In this document: in pieces, positions 35,242 through 47,812 of the stretch | Layout: the number at the start of each line of letters is the position of its first letter | How positions within the stretch are numbered: the stretch's first letter is position 1 | Assembly: GCF_000003605.2 (NCBI RefSeq) | Contig: NW_003105104.1 | Location: forward strand, 262,940 to 326,939 | Source: Saccoglossus kowalevskii | Lineage: Eukaryota > Hemichordata > Enteropneusta > Harrimaniidae | DNA length: 64,000 bases | Direction of reading: 5' to 3' | Position numbers and translations under genes: made by a program | The notes under the pieces: model-generated | Databases searched by the model: none | Seen by the model: only the letters and a program-made list of their open reading frames with translations | Told to the model about the DNA's origin: nothing

Positions 35242-35284
35242 TACTGGTTGGACCCTGTTAAAGATATCAAGAAGCAAATCAGAA
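35242..35284 (+). CDS. EPB41: EPB41-family coding exon 3: short F1 exon
   Basis: The acceptor is ATGCTTTGCAG (AG at 35240-35241) and the donor is AGAA|GTGAGT at 35285. The exon is 43 nt, 14 codons plus one base (phase 1). The peptide is YWLDPVKDIKKQIR, residues 97-110, matching the WLDPAKEIKKQVR segment of vertebrate 4.1 proteins. The final A joins GT of the next exon to make Ser111. A 43-nt exon at this spot is, from memory, also the size in vertebrate 4.1 genes. Confidence 0.95.
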
Positions 35285-35779
35285 GTGAGTAGATATATTG
35301 TACATACACTACGTGATGCTTTTAGTAGTGATTTATGAGTGAACACTGGTTCAAAGTGTTAGACTGTGTGGGTGTTGCTTCTTCAGTGTACTTCCCAGAG
35401 CATTTCAAGCTTAGTCGGTACTTAGGAAATAAAAGAATGCATTAACAAGACAAAGGCATCAATATGCAAATTAGGTGCGAGCTTTTTCCTGTGGAGTGTA
35501 TGCTGCTGCTTTGACATCAAGTCCTGTATGGACAGTTTGTGTAGTGTGGATATTATTCTTATAGTGTGTGTACAGACAGACAGATGTATGACTGTTCCTC
35601 CGTCACTCTGTCTGGTTGGTATTGTCTCACTTTGTTTAGTGTATCTAGGGTTAGATACATCACTGATATAGTGTCTGTGCGAAATGTATTGCATCTACCT
35701 ACCTTGGATACAGCACCGCTACACATCGACGTTGTGGATGTTCCCTAATCAGTCATTCCTCATTGACTAGGAGTTGGAT

Positions 35780-36430
35780 ATAGCACATTCTGACACAGTC
35801 CTAAAACTGTATGTTTTGACCTCCATGCTTGTGTGCGCGTTCCCACCTGTATCTTGGACATGCCTAGTCTGATCACATTCAAACTTCACACATACATCAT
35901 ATATGTTGCGCAACGTACACATGACCATTTGTTTCCTGTTCTGTTTCAAGATGACTGAATGGTGGCTATTTTATTATCAAAATCATTGCCATTCCAGAAC
36001 CAAATTTTGATATGTGTGGATGTTTCATTCAAACTTGGCACAAACATTGGTCAATATGGGAGCGCATTGCCAGTCTGTTGTTTTTCAGATTGGATTAAAA
36101 ACATGTGGCCATTTTGTTTTAACGAATACTGTTTCGGAGCTATATTCTGGACTTTACGTTGCATCATACATCATGCAGCTCATGGGCATATTCATTCATT
36201 TAGTTCTTAGATTCAAGATGGCCGAATTGTGATTGTTTTATTGTTAAATTTCATTTGCAATTCCGGATCTGGGTCTCGGTCATGCATAGAATGCATTTAA
36301 CTTTATGAGGCCTTAAAGTTGTCACTTGTTTCTCAGGTCAAATTCAAAATGGCTGACTGGTGGCCATTTTATTTTAGTGAATGCTGTTTTGGAGCCATAT
36401 CTTCAACATTTTGACTGTTCATGTTTAAAA
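35780..36430 (+). repeat. Degenerate G-family tandem repeat
   Basis: Contains older, eroded units: TGTATCTTGGACATGCCTAG, CAAACTTCACACATACATCA, TTTCAAGATGACTGAATGGT, TGGCCATTTTGTTTTAACGA and TTCAAAATGGCTGACTGGTG. The order is that of the cleaner array at 36,800. 36,431-36,795 between them is unassigned. Confidence 0.7.
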
Positions 36431-36799
36431 ACTCTATATATTTCTTAAACTTCAGAACTCTCAGGGACTACAATAACTTGTATAAAAATTGATTGGGCAT
36501 TGATACAGTGTCAGTGCCCTATGATTGTTTCATACTGATCGACATGCATGTGCAATATGATGCCTGTCATGCAATTAGTCTGGCGTGTCTGGGTGAAGAT
36601 AGATATTGGATAATATGCAGTGGTCATCAGGGATTCCTAAATTCACTAGTATGCATGAGAAACATGTATGCATTTTATGGACAATGTTATTTATATAAAT
36701 CTGCTGTTCCTCCCAAGAGACTTAAAACTGCAACATTGTTCTTCCAACAGTCCCTTGTCTCTAAGTCATCCCTCATCATTGTTTTATTCTAACTCTTTC

Positions 36800-38130
36800 A
36801 TCATTGGTCCCCGTTCGGACATAGTTCGAAAACGGGGTCTTATGTTTTGCCCTGTGTGCGTCTGTGCGTCCGTGATCACCTGTATCTCGAACATGCATGG
36901 ACCGATTGAGTTCAAACTTCACTCATACATCACACATTATATGGGACATATGCACATGCATTTTTTTCATGATCCGATTAACGATAGCCGAATAGCGGCC
37001 ATTTTAAGGCCGAAAATGCATCAAAATCGCACATTTTCACCATTCCGGATCTCAGTTATGCATGGACGGATTTTGTTCAAATTTGGTACATACATTAAAC
37101 ATAATAGAACCTTGATGCACGTCATTTTTTTCTTGGATCGGGCTTGAAATGGCAGACTGGCGGCCATTTTGTTTTAAAGAATTCAGTTCTGGATCCGTAT
37201 CTGAGACATGTCTGGATTGATCAAGTTCAAACTTCACACACACAAGGTACATAATGTCACAAATATGTATGTGCATTTGTTTCATGATCTCATTAACGAT
37301 AGCCAAATGGCGGCCGCTTTAAGGCTGAAAATGCATCAAAATCGCACATTTTCACCATTCCGGACCCGGATCTCAGTTATGCATGGACGGATTTTGTTCA
37401 AATTTGGTACATACATTAAACATAATGGGACCTTGATGCACGTCATTTTTTTTTGGATCAAGTTCAAAATGGCCGACTGGCGGCCATTTTGTTTTAAAGA
37501 ATTCAGTTCTGGATCCGTATCTGAGACATGCCTGCATTGATCGAGTTCAAACTTCACACACACAAGGTACATAATGTCACAAATATGTATGTGCATTTGT
37601 TTCTTGATCCGCTTAACAATAGCTGAATGATGGCCATTTTAAGATCGAAAATGCATCAAAATCACGCATTTTCACAATTCCGGAACTGGATCTCAGTCAT
37701 GCATGGATGGATTTTGTTCAGATTTAGTGCATATATTAAACGTAATATAAGCTTGATGCATTCCAATTTTTTTTCAGATCAAGTTCAAAATGGCCAACTG
37801 GCGGCCATTTTGTTTTAAAGAATTGAGTTTTCGATCCATATCTCGGACATGCCTGGACAGATCAAGTTCAAACTTCACATACACATCATACATTATATCA
37901 TACATATGCCTGTGCATTTGGGCCAGTCCTTTTAAGGTCAAAAATTCACAAAAATTGCACATTTTCACCATACCACCATGAATCTTAGTCATGCGTGGGC
38001 AAATTTAGTTTAAATTTGTGTTGAAAAGGGCTGACTGGTGGCTATTTTGTTTTACTGAATGCAGTTCAACATCCATATTGTTGCTGCTTTGAATGTATAT
38101 GTCACTCAAATATGAACGGAACGGGGACGT
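36800..38130 (+). repeat. G-family tandem repeat, period about 320 bp, with internal hairpins
   Basis: Opens with the palindrome CCCCGTTCGGACATAGTTCG followed by AAAACGGGG. Units of 320-321 bp follow, each with TATCTGAGACATGCCTG, GTTCAAACTTCACACACACA, a GGCGGCC block, CACATTTTCACCATTCCGGA, GCATGGACGGATTTTGTTCA, and the hairpin CAAAATGGCCG-ACTG-GCGGCCATTTTG (units aligned at 37,181, 37,501 and 37,822). A last eroded unit ends near AACGGGGACG at 38,115, perhaps the closing half of the opening palindrome. No coding capacity. Its transposon class is unclear. Confidence 0.85.
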
Positions 38131-38528
38131 GTCATTGACAATGACTTGTTTTTTTTTATACCCACACATGCTATCTATGAATTGTCAGTTGTTGATATTG
38201 CAAACCATGGTCCATCTGAGGCAGTCTCTGTCCTTTCGTGATTTGCTATATAGCACTATTTATTGTGTGATGAAGCATAATTGTTTAGGGCCACCAATCA
38301 TTACCACTGATGCAAAGAATTCAATTTGAGGAGGTGGTAATAGTTCATGCTGGTATCATAGGTGCTAAAATTACTATTAGAAACTAGACCAATTATGGAG
38401 TAGAGACGGACATGAAAGAACATAAAACATTGTATACATAAAAAAACAGGCAACAAATATACACGAAAATTTGTAAAAATGAACTGAACTAGTAGTTTGT
38501 ACTTGTAACAATTTGGCATGACGAAATT

Positions 38529-38542
38529 GGGGGGGGGGGGGG
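38529..38542 (+). repeat. G14 homopolymer
   Basis: Fourteen consecutive G on the + strand, within the long intron. Confidence 0.85.
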
Positions 38543-38662
38543 TGTGAGTCAGTACCAGTTACGAAGACTTGCATCTCCCATTTGTCAATTTTAATGGTCA
38601 GTGGTCCCTTAGGCATGTGTCAAGAAAACATTTCAAAGTGTCACAGTTATCAGGCAGCACAT

Positions 38663-38817
38663 ATTCACAAAATAGTCCTGTAGTCTGCACTTTGCTTAAA
38701 AAAAAAAACTGAAAATTGACTCAATTTTCATCTGTTGGCTCCGAAATGAGGGTTTATTGCCAGATATATTGAAGAATATAAGAAAAATTTGGACGAGAAA
38801 GTCTGGTGGTGAAGAGG
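38663..38817 (+). mobile_element. E-family MITE, copy 4 (left end missing)
   Basis: ATTCACAAAATAGTCC, TAGTCTGCACTTTGC and GTCTGGTGGTGAAGAGG are present. The first part of the element is absent. Confidence 0.65.
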
Positions 38818-38983
38818 TTTTCTAGATCAAATGAGATGTTATTACTTGTTGCCCTGACAATGCTGATATCTCATTGATAGAAGCTTACATGTATAAGCCC
38901 AGAACAGTGTACTTGGTTCTCACATCATATAAATTGTATGAACAAAATTAACTACTTGCCTAATACGATTTTATTTCGCAATC

Positions 38984-39825
38984 NNNNNNNNNNNNNNNNN
39001 NNNNNNNNNNNNNNNNNNNNNNNNNNNNNNNNNNNNNNNNNNNNNNNNNNNNNNNNNNNNNNNNNNNNNNNNNNNNNNNNNNNNNNNNNNNNNNNNNNNN
39101 NNNNNNNNNNNNNNNNNNNNNNNNNNNNNNNNNNNNNNNNNNNNNNNNNNNNNNNNNNNNNNNNNNNNNNNNNNNNNNNNNNNNNNNNNNNNNNNNNNNN
39201 NNNNNNNNNNNNNNNNNNNNNNNNNNNNNNNNNNNNNNNNNNNNNNNNNNNNNNNNNNNNNNNNNNNNNNNNNNNNNNNNNNNNNNNNNNNNNNNNNNNN
39301 NNNNNNNNNNNNNNNNNNNNNNNNNNNNNNNNNNNNNNNNNNNNNNNNNNNNNNNNNNNNNNNNNNNNNNNNNNNNNNNNNNNNNNNNNNNNNNNNNNNN
39401 NNNNNNNNNNNNNNNNNNNNNNNNNNNNNNNNNNNNNNNNNNNNNNNNNNNNNNNNNNNNNNNNNNNNNNNNNNNNNNNNNNNNNNNNNNNNNNNNNNNN
39501 NNNNNNNNNNNNNNNNNNNNNNNNNNNNNNNNNNNNNNNNNNNNNNNNNNNNNNNNNNNNNNNNNNNNNNNNNNNNNNNNNNNNNNNNNNNNNNNNNNNN
39601 NNNNNNNNNNNNNNNNNNNNNNNNNNNNNNNNNNNNNNNNNNNNNNNNNNNNNNNNNNNNNNNNNNNNNNNNNNNNNNNNNNNNNNNNNNNNNNNNNNNN
39701 NNNNNNNNNNNNNNNNNNNNNNNNNNNNNNNNNNNNNNNNNNNNNNNNNNNNNNNNNNNNNNNNNNNNNNNNNNNNNNNNNNNNNNNNNNNNNNNNNNNN
39801 NNNNNNNNNNNNNNNNNNNNNNNNN
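38984..39825. other. Assembly gap (842 N)
   Basis: Unresolved bases. Any open frame running through it is an artefact. It lies inside the 21.6-kb intron, so coding exons are not expected here by comparison with 4.1 genes. Confidence 1.
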
Positions 39826-41487
39826 CTGATGCTAATTATAATTATGATATTAGTGTATCTCTCCCCCCCCCCACTTTTTTTTTTAGTAATTGTTTTTTTA
39901 ATTTTGATGCACCGAGACATAATTTCTCACTGGTTCTAAGGTCTTCATCAACATTTTGTTTGCAAAAAGGTGATAAGTTTACTTTGGTATATCCAAAACT
40001 ACTGCTGAAAGCCTCCATGCAATTGTCGATATCTATTGTTTGAAAGAAACTTCCAGCAGGCATTATGTTGAAAAGGCTAAATATTGATTGAGGATTGTGT
40101 TCAACTCAATCATTTAACTACATTTCTTATATGGTAATTAAATTTATAGTTATTATCTCAAATAATTAACATGTTAATATTGACATCCTAATAATAAAAT
40201 TATATTCCATAGATGTTATAGCCGACTGAATACAAAGAAAATATGCCTTCAAGACATTGAAATACTGGCTGAAACAGAGTTGTTAAATAATATATATTGA
40301 TGAACTGAACGAATTGTGCCTTGGGCTGTTAGATCATTGTGTAGCTAGTGCTAAGTTATTGCTGGAATATTCAATGTCACCTTTAACCTTTTGCTCACGT
40401 TGATACATGCGTTTTCTTGAAACGCGATAAGCATTTTACTTAAAATAGATAACATCTATATTCTGACTGGGGACTGCTAATTGACAGCCTCACCAAGTTT
40501 AATTAATTTGCTATTGGTTCCATTACGTAAATAGGATAATGTTCGGTAACTGCGAATGGATTACTTTTTTTATGACACAACATTGACATTAAAGGTCTCT
40601 TCTAAGATACAAATTCAGTTTTATTTTGGCATCTTGGTATTGACTACAGGTGGTGGTTTTGAAACATTTTTGCTTTGGATTGAAAGGCCTCGATATAGTT
40701 GCAATTGCTCTCCATCTTCATTTTCTGAGAAAATTGCAACAAATTGGGTAATTTGTATATCATGAATGTTTTAAGCTTATCAACTTGCTACTTAGCATGT
40801 TTCATGTAAGACCAAAGCATAATAACATGTATCGGTATGTATATATGTATGCATAATTGTGCATATTCACCCTTTTAAACTTGGACCTACCAAGCTTTAA
40901 TTGTAATTGTTTCAGTTGTATTTGTCTGAAGATTGGAGCAGAATCCACTGTACTAATTTCCTTTGAAAGTTCCACAGTGGGGTCACCTCAATTATGACAA
41001 AAGAAAGCCACCTATTCAAGTAAGGAATGCTGGTTAACCAAACATAAGTTAGAAAGTTTTTTCTTTCTTTTCACTCTTGGTAGAAAGCTACTTGGAATGA
41101 AAGTATATTGTTGAATTGATGAACAGTTTCATAAATGATACATAAAGTAGTGTGACCTAACTCCAGGGCCACCATTTTTGTGTCTGGAAAGTTTATTGCA
41201 CTCTTCACCTACATTTTCTCATCAAGAGTGGACATACATGTACTTAATTCTTGGTTTTTAGTTGTTTTTTTGTTATAAAGAAGCATGCCACTGTTAGTTG
41301 TAACTAATTTGAAATTTGGGAAAATAGAATTGTTGTTGTTGGTCTTGAACATGCTACATGAATAGTGAACAAGTGTTAATTTACTGATTGGCTGTAAGTT
41401 GCTGATAAATCAGAATTAAATGATATTGGTTGTCCCAAAGAACACCAGGTTTATGCAGTGATAAACATGGTGCCCTAGCTTCAATAA

Positions 41488-41610
41488 ATTTTGCTTTTAT
41501 CACACACGGATACTGACTGTTTTCTGTATTTTGCTTGTACCACACATGGATACTGACTGTTTTCTGTATTTTGCTTGTACCACACATGGATACTGACTGT
41601 TTTCTGTATT
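41488..41610 (+). repeat. Three-copy tandem repeat, 40-bp unit
   Basis: Three copies of ATTTTGCTTGTACCACACAT followed by GGATACTGACTGTTTTCTGT. Copies two and three are nearly identical. Confidence 0.9.
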
Positions 41611-42173
41611 GGCAAATTCTAAAAGTCTACTAATGCAATATGTTGAGAGGCCTTCAGGTTCTATAAGATTCATTCCAATAAATTAGCTGTCCTAGATATG
41701 TTGATTAATAGCATCTTAAATGTGGCTTACCTTTACTTGATTTCCCCAGTGACTTGGTACATGTGTGAATAGTCTGTAATTTTATGTGCATATAATTAGT
41801 CAACTGGTGGCATAATTTATCATGCGTTTCTGCCTTGTATCTGTATTGTTGGTCGTATTTTAGTAGCTGAGAATCGTGTGAAATAATGTACCTAGCCAGT
41901 CGCAGATCCTGCCCCTTTTAGACGGTAAAATGTGTTGAATTTCAACAGGTGTTCTGGTGGCTGGAAGAAACTCAAGGTTATTTTCATCAAAATGAAATAA
42001 CTGCAAGCAAGCAATTTATTTTAAGACTAGTATTCTGGTGTTAATTTGGGGGATTAGGGTAGGGAGTGATTAGGTAAATCTGGGTTTGCGCTAGTGTCTT
42101 GGCAAGACTAGTCCCACTTACAAAATTTTGAGAAATTGAAATTTAACCCTGGATAGCTTTATTAGCTCCGCTG

Positions 42174-42698
42174 TCGACAAAGTCGACACAGCGGAGATGT
42201 TCATATTACTGATTGTCCGTCGTCTGTCATCGTCAACTTTACAATTTCAACTTCTTCTTCGAAACTGCAAGTCAGAATTTTTTCAAATTTGATATGCAAG
42301 TACCTTGGATGGTTCTTTCTCAGATTTGTTCATTTCATGTCAAAATCTCAAATTCTCTAATTTTGGTGAATATTTTTGTTATTTTTGGTAAAAAGTGGTA
42401 TTTTCAACTGATTGTTAAAAACGGCAAGGCCGATTGCTTTGATATTACATATATAGGTACTAAATGTGGACTTCTCTCAGATTTGTTTATTTCGTGATGA
42501 TATCTTTTAATTCTTTAATTTTGATAAATATTTTTGTCATTTTTGGTAAAAAGTGATATTTTCGACTTCTTGTTAAAAACAGCAAGTCCCATTGCTTTGA
42601 TACTATACATATTGCTCATTTTCTAATGATATCTTCTGTTCTTTAATTGAAATGTGCATTACTAACAGCGGAGCTATCTCACCCGACTGGCTGCTTGT
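42174..42698 (+). mobile_element. F-family palindrome-led repeat, long copy
   Basis: Opens with the hairpin AGCTCCGCTGTCGAC-AAA-GTCGACACAGCGGAG, closes with CAGCGGAGCT, the inverse of its first ten bases, and carries three internal sub-units of about 158 bp (each with ..TTCTTGTTAAAAACAGCAAG.. and GATTGCTTTGATA). The order matches the shorter copy at 15,041. The layout recalls the very common TTTAGCTCACCTGAGCACAA repeat of bivalve genomes (from memory). No coding capacity. Confidence 0.7.
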
Positions 42699-42891
42699 TA
42701 GAGATTGGACCCCAGCTTGCCTGAAAAACTGGGTCCCTCTTCAACAATTGAAGTCCGGGAAGCAAAATATGGGCAATCCCAGAGTAATACTTGTGACCTT
42801 TTCTTTTGATCTCTCTATAAAGTTTAAGACTCGTCAGTGCTTTCATCGTCAAACCTGTGTGCATGTATTATGCACAATGTGAGGATATGAT

Positions 42892-43094
42892 TACTGTAGA
42901 ATACTTTATTTGCACTTGGAATTTATTTTCGCTGGAGGGATGATTCCGTGAAAATAAAATCCAGCAAATATACTTTTTTTCCTATATTTCACATTAAACT
43001 CATCAAAAATCAGTGAAAATAAATTCCATACAAAACTCCCAAAAAGCCTTTTCAGTGAAAATTAATTCCAGCGAAAATAAAGTATTCCACAGTA
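42892..43094 (+). mobile_element. B-family MITE, copy 3
   Basis: TACTGTAGAATACTTTATTT to AAAGTATTCCACAGTA. It contains GGGATGATTCCGTGAAAATA and GTGAAAATTAATTCCAGCGA. 203 bp. Confidence 0.85.
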
Positions 43095-43376
43095 TATAAT
43101 AGTCTGTGTTGTCTATTAATAGTAACCCCTGACCAATTTTGTTGATGGCTTTCTATATCATACATTGCATATTGTGAGATACTGATGACTACATACATTA
43201 TAATACACCTTAGTCAGTTATTCTCCCTTAATTGATATTATCTGGCATATCCCAAAGCTATATATGAATATTACTAGATTTCCATCTTTATTCAGGGGGT
43301 ATAATATGCAAACGATAAATTACAAAAAATAGTAGTATACATGTACGTGATTCAAAAGTCAATATTTGGTATCCCT

Positions 43377-44062
43377 GTCGGGGTTCGAAATACTCTGGTG
43401 CACATTGCATTATGTACATAGATTATTAGCTAGTGCAAGTAAACTCAAAATATAATGTGCACGCTGTGCATGTAGAAATTAACACTACATTTTCTCATTA
43501 TATTCACTAAGCCTCAATAGACAATTTTCCGTTCACTGCGAGAATCACGAATTATGCGTGAAATCGAACGTAAAAACAGGACAAACAAAGGTCATAGCGT
43601 CGTAGTGGCGTCAAACATCGCGTGGGATTCGACAAACGCGAAGGTACTTTGGGGAACATTTTCATGCTTAATAATGTGTCCACATTTGATGATAGGCAAT
43701 TTCGATTAAATAAGGGTATTCGGAAGCATTATTTCTTTGTCGAAGATCGGCCGGTCAATGTGAGCTACGAAATAAAGAAATTCGAGTTCAAAATCAAATC
43801 GTTCGATTTTTGCGGCAGACGTTTGACGCGCGTCTTTCATGCATCTCGCGAGATCTCGCAATTGTACGGAAAATCACCTATTAAGTTCAACCAACATTGT
43901 AAACTCAAAAAAAAGCAAATTATTTTGTGATCACAATCAAGAAAGCATAAATTTTATTTGAGCTTTAAAAGTGGTGCATTTCACAACAAGTTAGTGCACG
44001 TAAATTTCAAATTCAACATGCACACTATGCATGCAGGGAAAAAATTCTATTTCAATCCCTGC
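43377..44062. mobile_element. K element: CpG-rich block bounded by inverted ends (candidate)
   Basis: Left GTCGGGGTTCGAAATA (43,377-43,392) against the right end whose reverse complement is GCAGGGATTGAAATA; both have GTGCAC words just inside. The central part (about 43,530-43,880) is dense in CpG, unlike the surrounding intron. It holds an open frame (about 43,606-43,930, first ATG 43,664) with the peptide FEFKIKSFDFCGRRLTRVFH, which I do not recognise. Possibly a young insertion; the class is not determined. Confidence 0.4.
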
Positions 44063-45190
44063 CTGTGCCTCAATTGGAATGTACCCACTGTAATGTTAAA
44101 ATAATGTATACTCATAAGATCATATCATGCTTCAATAATTGCTTCACTCCCGCATGTGAATTATACATAAATACAATTTCTTTTTGCCCTGTAGACAAAT
44201 TCAAAACATGGACCTTTGCTCTGAAACAATGCTTTCTACATGCTTATTGAACACTCATTAAGGCATATGCAATTGAAAAAAAGTGACTTGCCATTGGCAT
44301 CTGATAAGAATGGTTAAGCCACTTGTCACTTGTCATCATTGTCCAATGCTTATGATTGAAAATTAAAGCATTGGACAGACTTTGTGGTGAGGTTTGATTG
44401 CTTATAATGTTGGTAAATGCTAGTGACATTAATACCTCGAGAAGGTCATATTGAATCAGTATCACGGTGATACATGTAAAAAATCAGTTGCTAAAATTTT
44501 ATCAGATCAGTTTTGCATCTTGAAAAATTTATTCCAATCTACTTTTTGAAAAAATCATTATAAATTTTTGATTATTTTAGTTATCATTCTATTATCATAA
44601 ATCTTAGAACTAGAGTTAATCTTAATCTAAGACAAAATGTGTTTAAAATCACTGTAAAAGCTGCTATTTAAATACTAATTTTAAAAAAAATACAAATTTA
44701 CCATCTCATCTTTCAAAATTGATTCCTTGTTAGATGAATTCTTCGAGTAAGACAGTTCATGTGAAGGTTAGATTGAGAACGAAATGAATCCCACCTTTGT
44801 TGGCCTCAACTCTAGAATTATTAACTTGCTAATAAAAATTTACAGCTTTCAGAATAAAAGGAACTGTTTTTATTGCGTTCGACTATGATTAATAAAATTC
44901 TGCAATGAATTAATTTGTATTAAGCTCTTTGAGGTGAATGATCTGCAAAGAATGAATGAATGTAGCTAGTGATTCCATACTGGTAATGAGCATTCGATTA
45001 TTGTCTTGATCTAAGTAGTGGTCTGGAAATGATACAGATTTGTTGCCTATCGACAATATTTGCAGCACACAGGTGATGTCGAGGCAGATTGACATTGTGT
45101 GGGTTGAGGGCACCCTTTTTTTCTAAAACCAGAATGAGGCTGCACTACGTATTGCATAATAAACTAGCATCAACAATCTTTGTCCCTAAA

Positions 45191-45363
45191 CAGTTTATTT
45201 TTCCTTGTGGAATTTATTTGAATATTAAAATCCTGCGAATAAACTTTTTTCCTGTATTATACATTCAGCTTATCAAAAATCTGAAAATAAATTCCATACC
45301 AAACTACTAAAATGTTTTTTTTCAGCGAAAATTATTCCAGCTAAAGCAAAGTATTTCACAGTA
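45191..45363 (+). mobile_element. B-family MITE, copy 4 (left end truncated)
   Basis: GGAATTTATTTGAATATTAA, then CTTATCAAAAATCTGAAAAT and CAGCGAAAATTATTCCAGCT, ending AAAGTATTTCACAGTA. Confidence 0.75.
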
Positions 45364-45470
45364 CTTCCTCCCTGTCGACCGCTTTTGCAAAAATGTGGTA
45401 TATGAAATTGACTTCTAATTAAATGCTTTAAATTTATTACTGTACAGGTATGAGCTAGTATTATCGGTAG

Positions 45471-45654
45471 TACCGTAAAATCTGTATTAGAAGCCGCATC
45501 CCTAACAGAAGTCGCACCCATTCTTTTTGAATAATTGAGAACCAAAAATTCATAATTCCTCATATGTGTAGATGCTCTATTAGAAGCCGCATCCCTTCCG
45601 TTTCATTGTATCATTTTAATAGAAGCCGCGGCTTCTATTACAGATTTTACAGTA
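45471..45654 (+). mobile_element. A-family MITE, copy 3
   Basis: 184 bp, TACCGTAAAATCTGTATTAG to ATTACAGATTTTACAGTA. The best preserved copy: AAGCCGCGGCTTC before the right end is itself a palindrome. Confidence 0.9.
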
Positions 45655-46272
45655 GTAGTAATACTACAATTAAACTTTGAAAACTTAAAAAGCAGGACTC
45701 CATATAGAACCAGCGAGTCAATTATCCAGAATTTGATGAAGTGGAGTGGAACAGTCTTATCACTGTTAAAAGTTCCAAAAATAATGGCGTTTCAACTATT
45801 ACACTGGTATCAGTAATATTAGAAAAGTTGACCTTGCTAACTGCTCAATCCGCAATGCTTACCGTATCCGCCAACTATTTCAAAACCAGCTGTTTTTCGC
45901 TAAAGTTCCTATCAAGCCTAAGGCAACCTTATTCTGGTATCATATTAAATAAAATAAAAAAAAACAGTTTGAAATACAAGCATGCCACCCCTTGCAAAAA
46001 GTTTTCAAAATAGAGAACTATATCCGTGGTACCTCTATAATTGCTGTGAAAAATTTATTTGCCGTAATTATGTGCTATTATTTTCCGTACACATAACAAA
46101 TCCCCTGTGAATTTCAGAATTAACCTTGTTTCTTTCAAGTTGTACAATTTCCCCAAACTTGGCAGGGAATCAGAGTTCCATTGTTATTTTACATGTTCAC
46201 TTGGATTTAATTTCGTTTAAATTAAAAAACAGTGAATAATTGATGCTTTTACAGTAATTAATTTAATTTCGA

Positions 46273-46274
<2 letters not shown>

Positions 46275-46316
<42 letters not shown>
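46275..46316 (+). repeat. (GT)21 microsatellite
   Basis: Forty-two bases of uninterrupted GT on the + strand, inside the long intron. Likely polymorphic. Confidence 0.97.
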
Positions 46317-46317
<1 letters not shown>

Positions 46318-47812
46318 GTGTGTCTCAATTTTTGGCTGTTATAGCTGATGATACTTTTATTTCGTACTGTTATTACTGACACAGGTGTTTGTTGTAATTT
46401 CGTTCTGTATTTAGATCCAGTAGCTGCAATGCAGCCATCTTCAAGAGAAAATGGGTATTTGTAATTTTAATTGAGTTGCCCCTGTGAATTTCAGAATTAA
46501 CCTTGTTTCTTTTAAGTTTTACAAGTTCACCAACTTGTAATTTTAATGGAGTTGTCCAAAAAATGGAGAAATGATTTTTTCAGTTTGTTGATTGGTTTAT
46601 GAAATTGAATCATTTCGGTGATGTGCTTGTTGTTCTCAGTGATGTTCTTCATGTCGCATCTTTAAGGTGTTTGTTTTACTTTCTGAGATTAAATTGTTAC
46701 AATGATGTGAAAATGGTAACTGCTCTTCTTTGGCTGGCATTGAGTCTGGAGAGACAACGGCGCTGTCTTTGTTTCTGAAATTGTCAATTGGCTTACAAAT
46801 TAATATTAAAACAATTATGTTGTTTATATAAAAGTTAAAAATTTAGTTGCTATGTAAATGATGGATGAAAGTTTTAGAAATCTAGGAACTATTCCTTGTC
46901 TTCTATTACTGATTGGTACATGTAGGTTTCAAAATATACTTCATGATGAGTGAGATGAATGGTCCCTGTTGATTCCCTTGCTGGCTTCATGTACATTCAG
47001 TGTTGTTTACTTTCAATTACTGGTTATGTGTGCTTTTATTGTATGTTCCTTGATTACATTTTGAATACGACACCAGTTGGGCATTAATGCTTGAAACATA
47101 TTCTCGTAATCTTATTCTGGTATCCTAGCAACCGCATCAGTTCAAGAAGAGTAATATTTACCTTCTAGGAGTGCCTTTCAGATCATAACATTCAAAGTAT
47201 CGTTGTATTACATTCACCCCGTTTAGTAACCTTTAAATGTTCTACAATGTCAGCCCCACAGCCCCACCCATCCCCCGTCAAAACGATTACTTACTGCACC
47301 ACTTAGTGAGCGATGAGACCCCCCCCCCCCCAATCTGATTCCTTCTTTTCATCTGGTACTGTTCCCATCAGTGGACACTCATGCTTCAACACTCTACCTT
47401 CCCCTCTACCTATTAGTGTGTTTATTGTTCAAGTGATGTCATCAAGATTAACATTTCATGCACCGTTAACAGTTCTTTTACACGCTACTTCAGTAAGATT
47501 GTAAAACTACCTCGTAACTGAACCTTACTATTACTAGCAAACAGTTGCTAGTTTTATTCCTCAGTGATTAATAGCTTTTTTTCAGACCTGCTGTCGTAAA
47601 TTTTTGTAAGGTAAACAAATTGTTGGAAAACGCAGACATGATTCATTCAACGAAATAGCACACATTAAATCTAGTGCATTTCCCTTGGCACGGTGGCATT
47701 TTTCACCCATCTTTGGATTGAATATTATTATCATTTCAGTGAAAAACAGTTTGCAGGTGTGCAATTTATATATTCTCTCACTAAAGTTGTCTTACTTGTA
47801 GCTTCTGAGTGC

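Noticed and set aside
36493-37596. Several 80-160-codon open frames on both strands
   Set aside because: They follow the 320-bp repeat units (the same peptides recur unit by unit in both orientations) and reflect repeat structure, not genes.
38938-39939. Apparent long open frames on both strands
   Set aside because: They run through the 842-N assembly gap and contain no real coding sequence.
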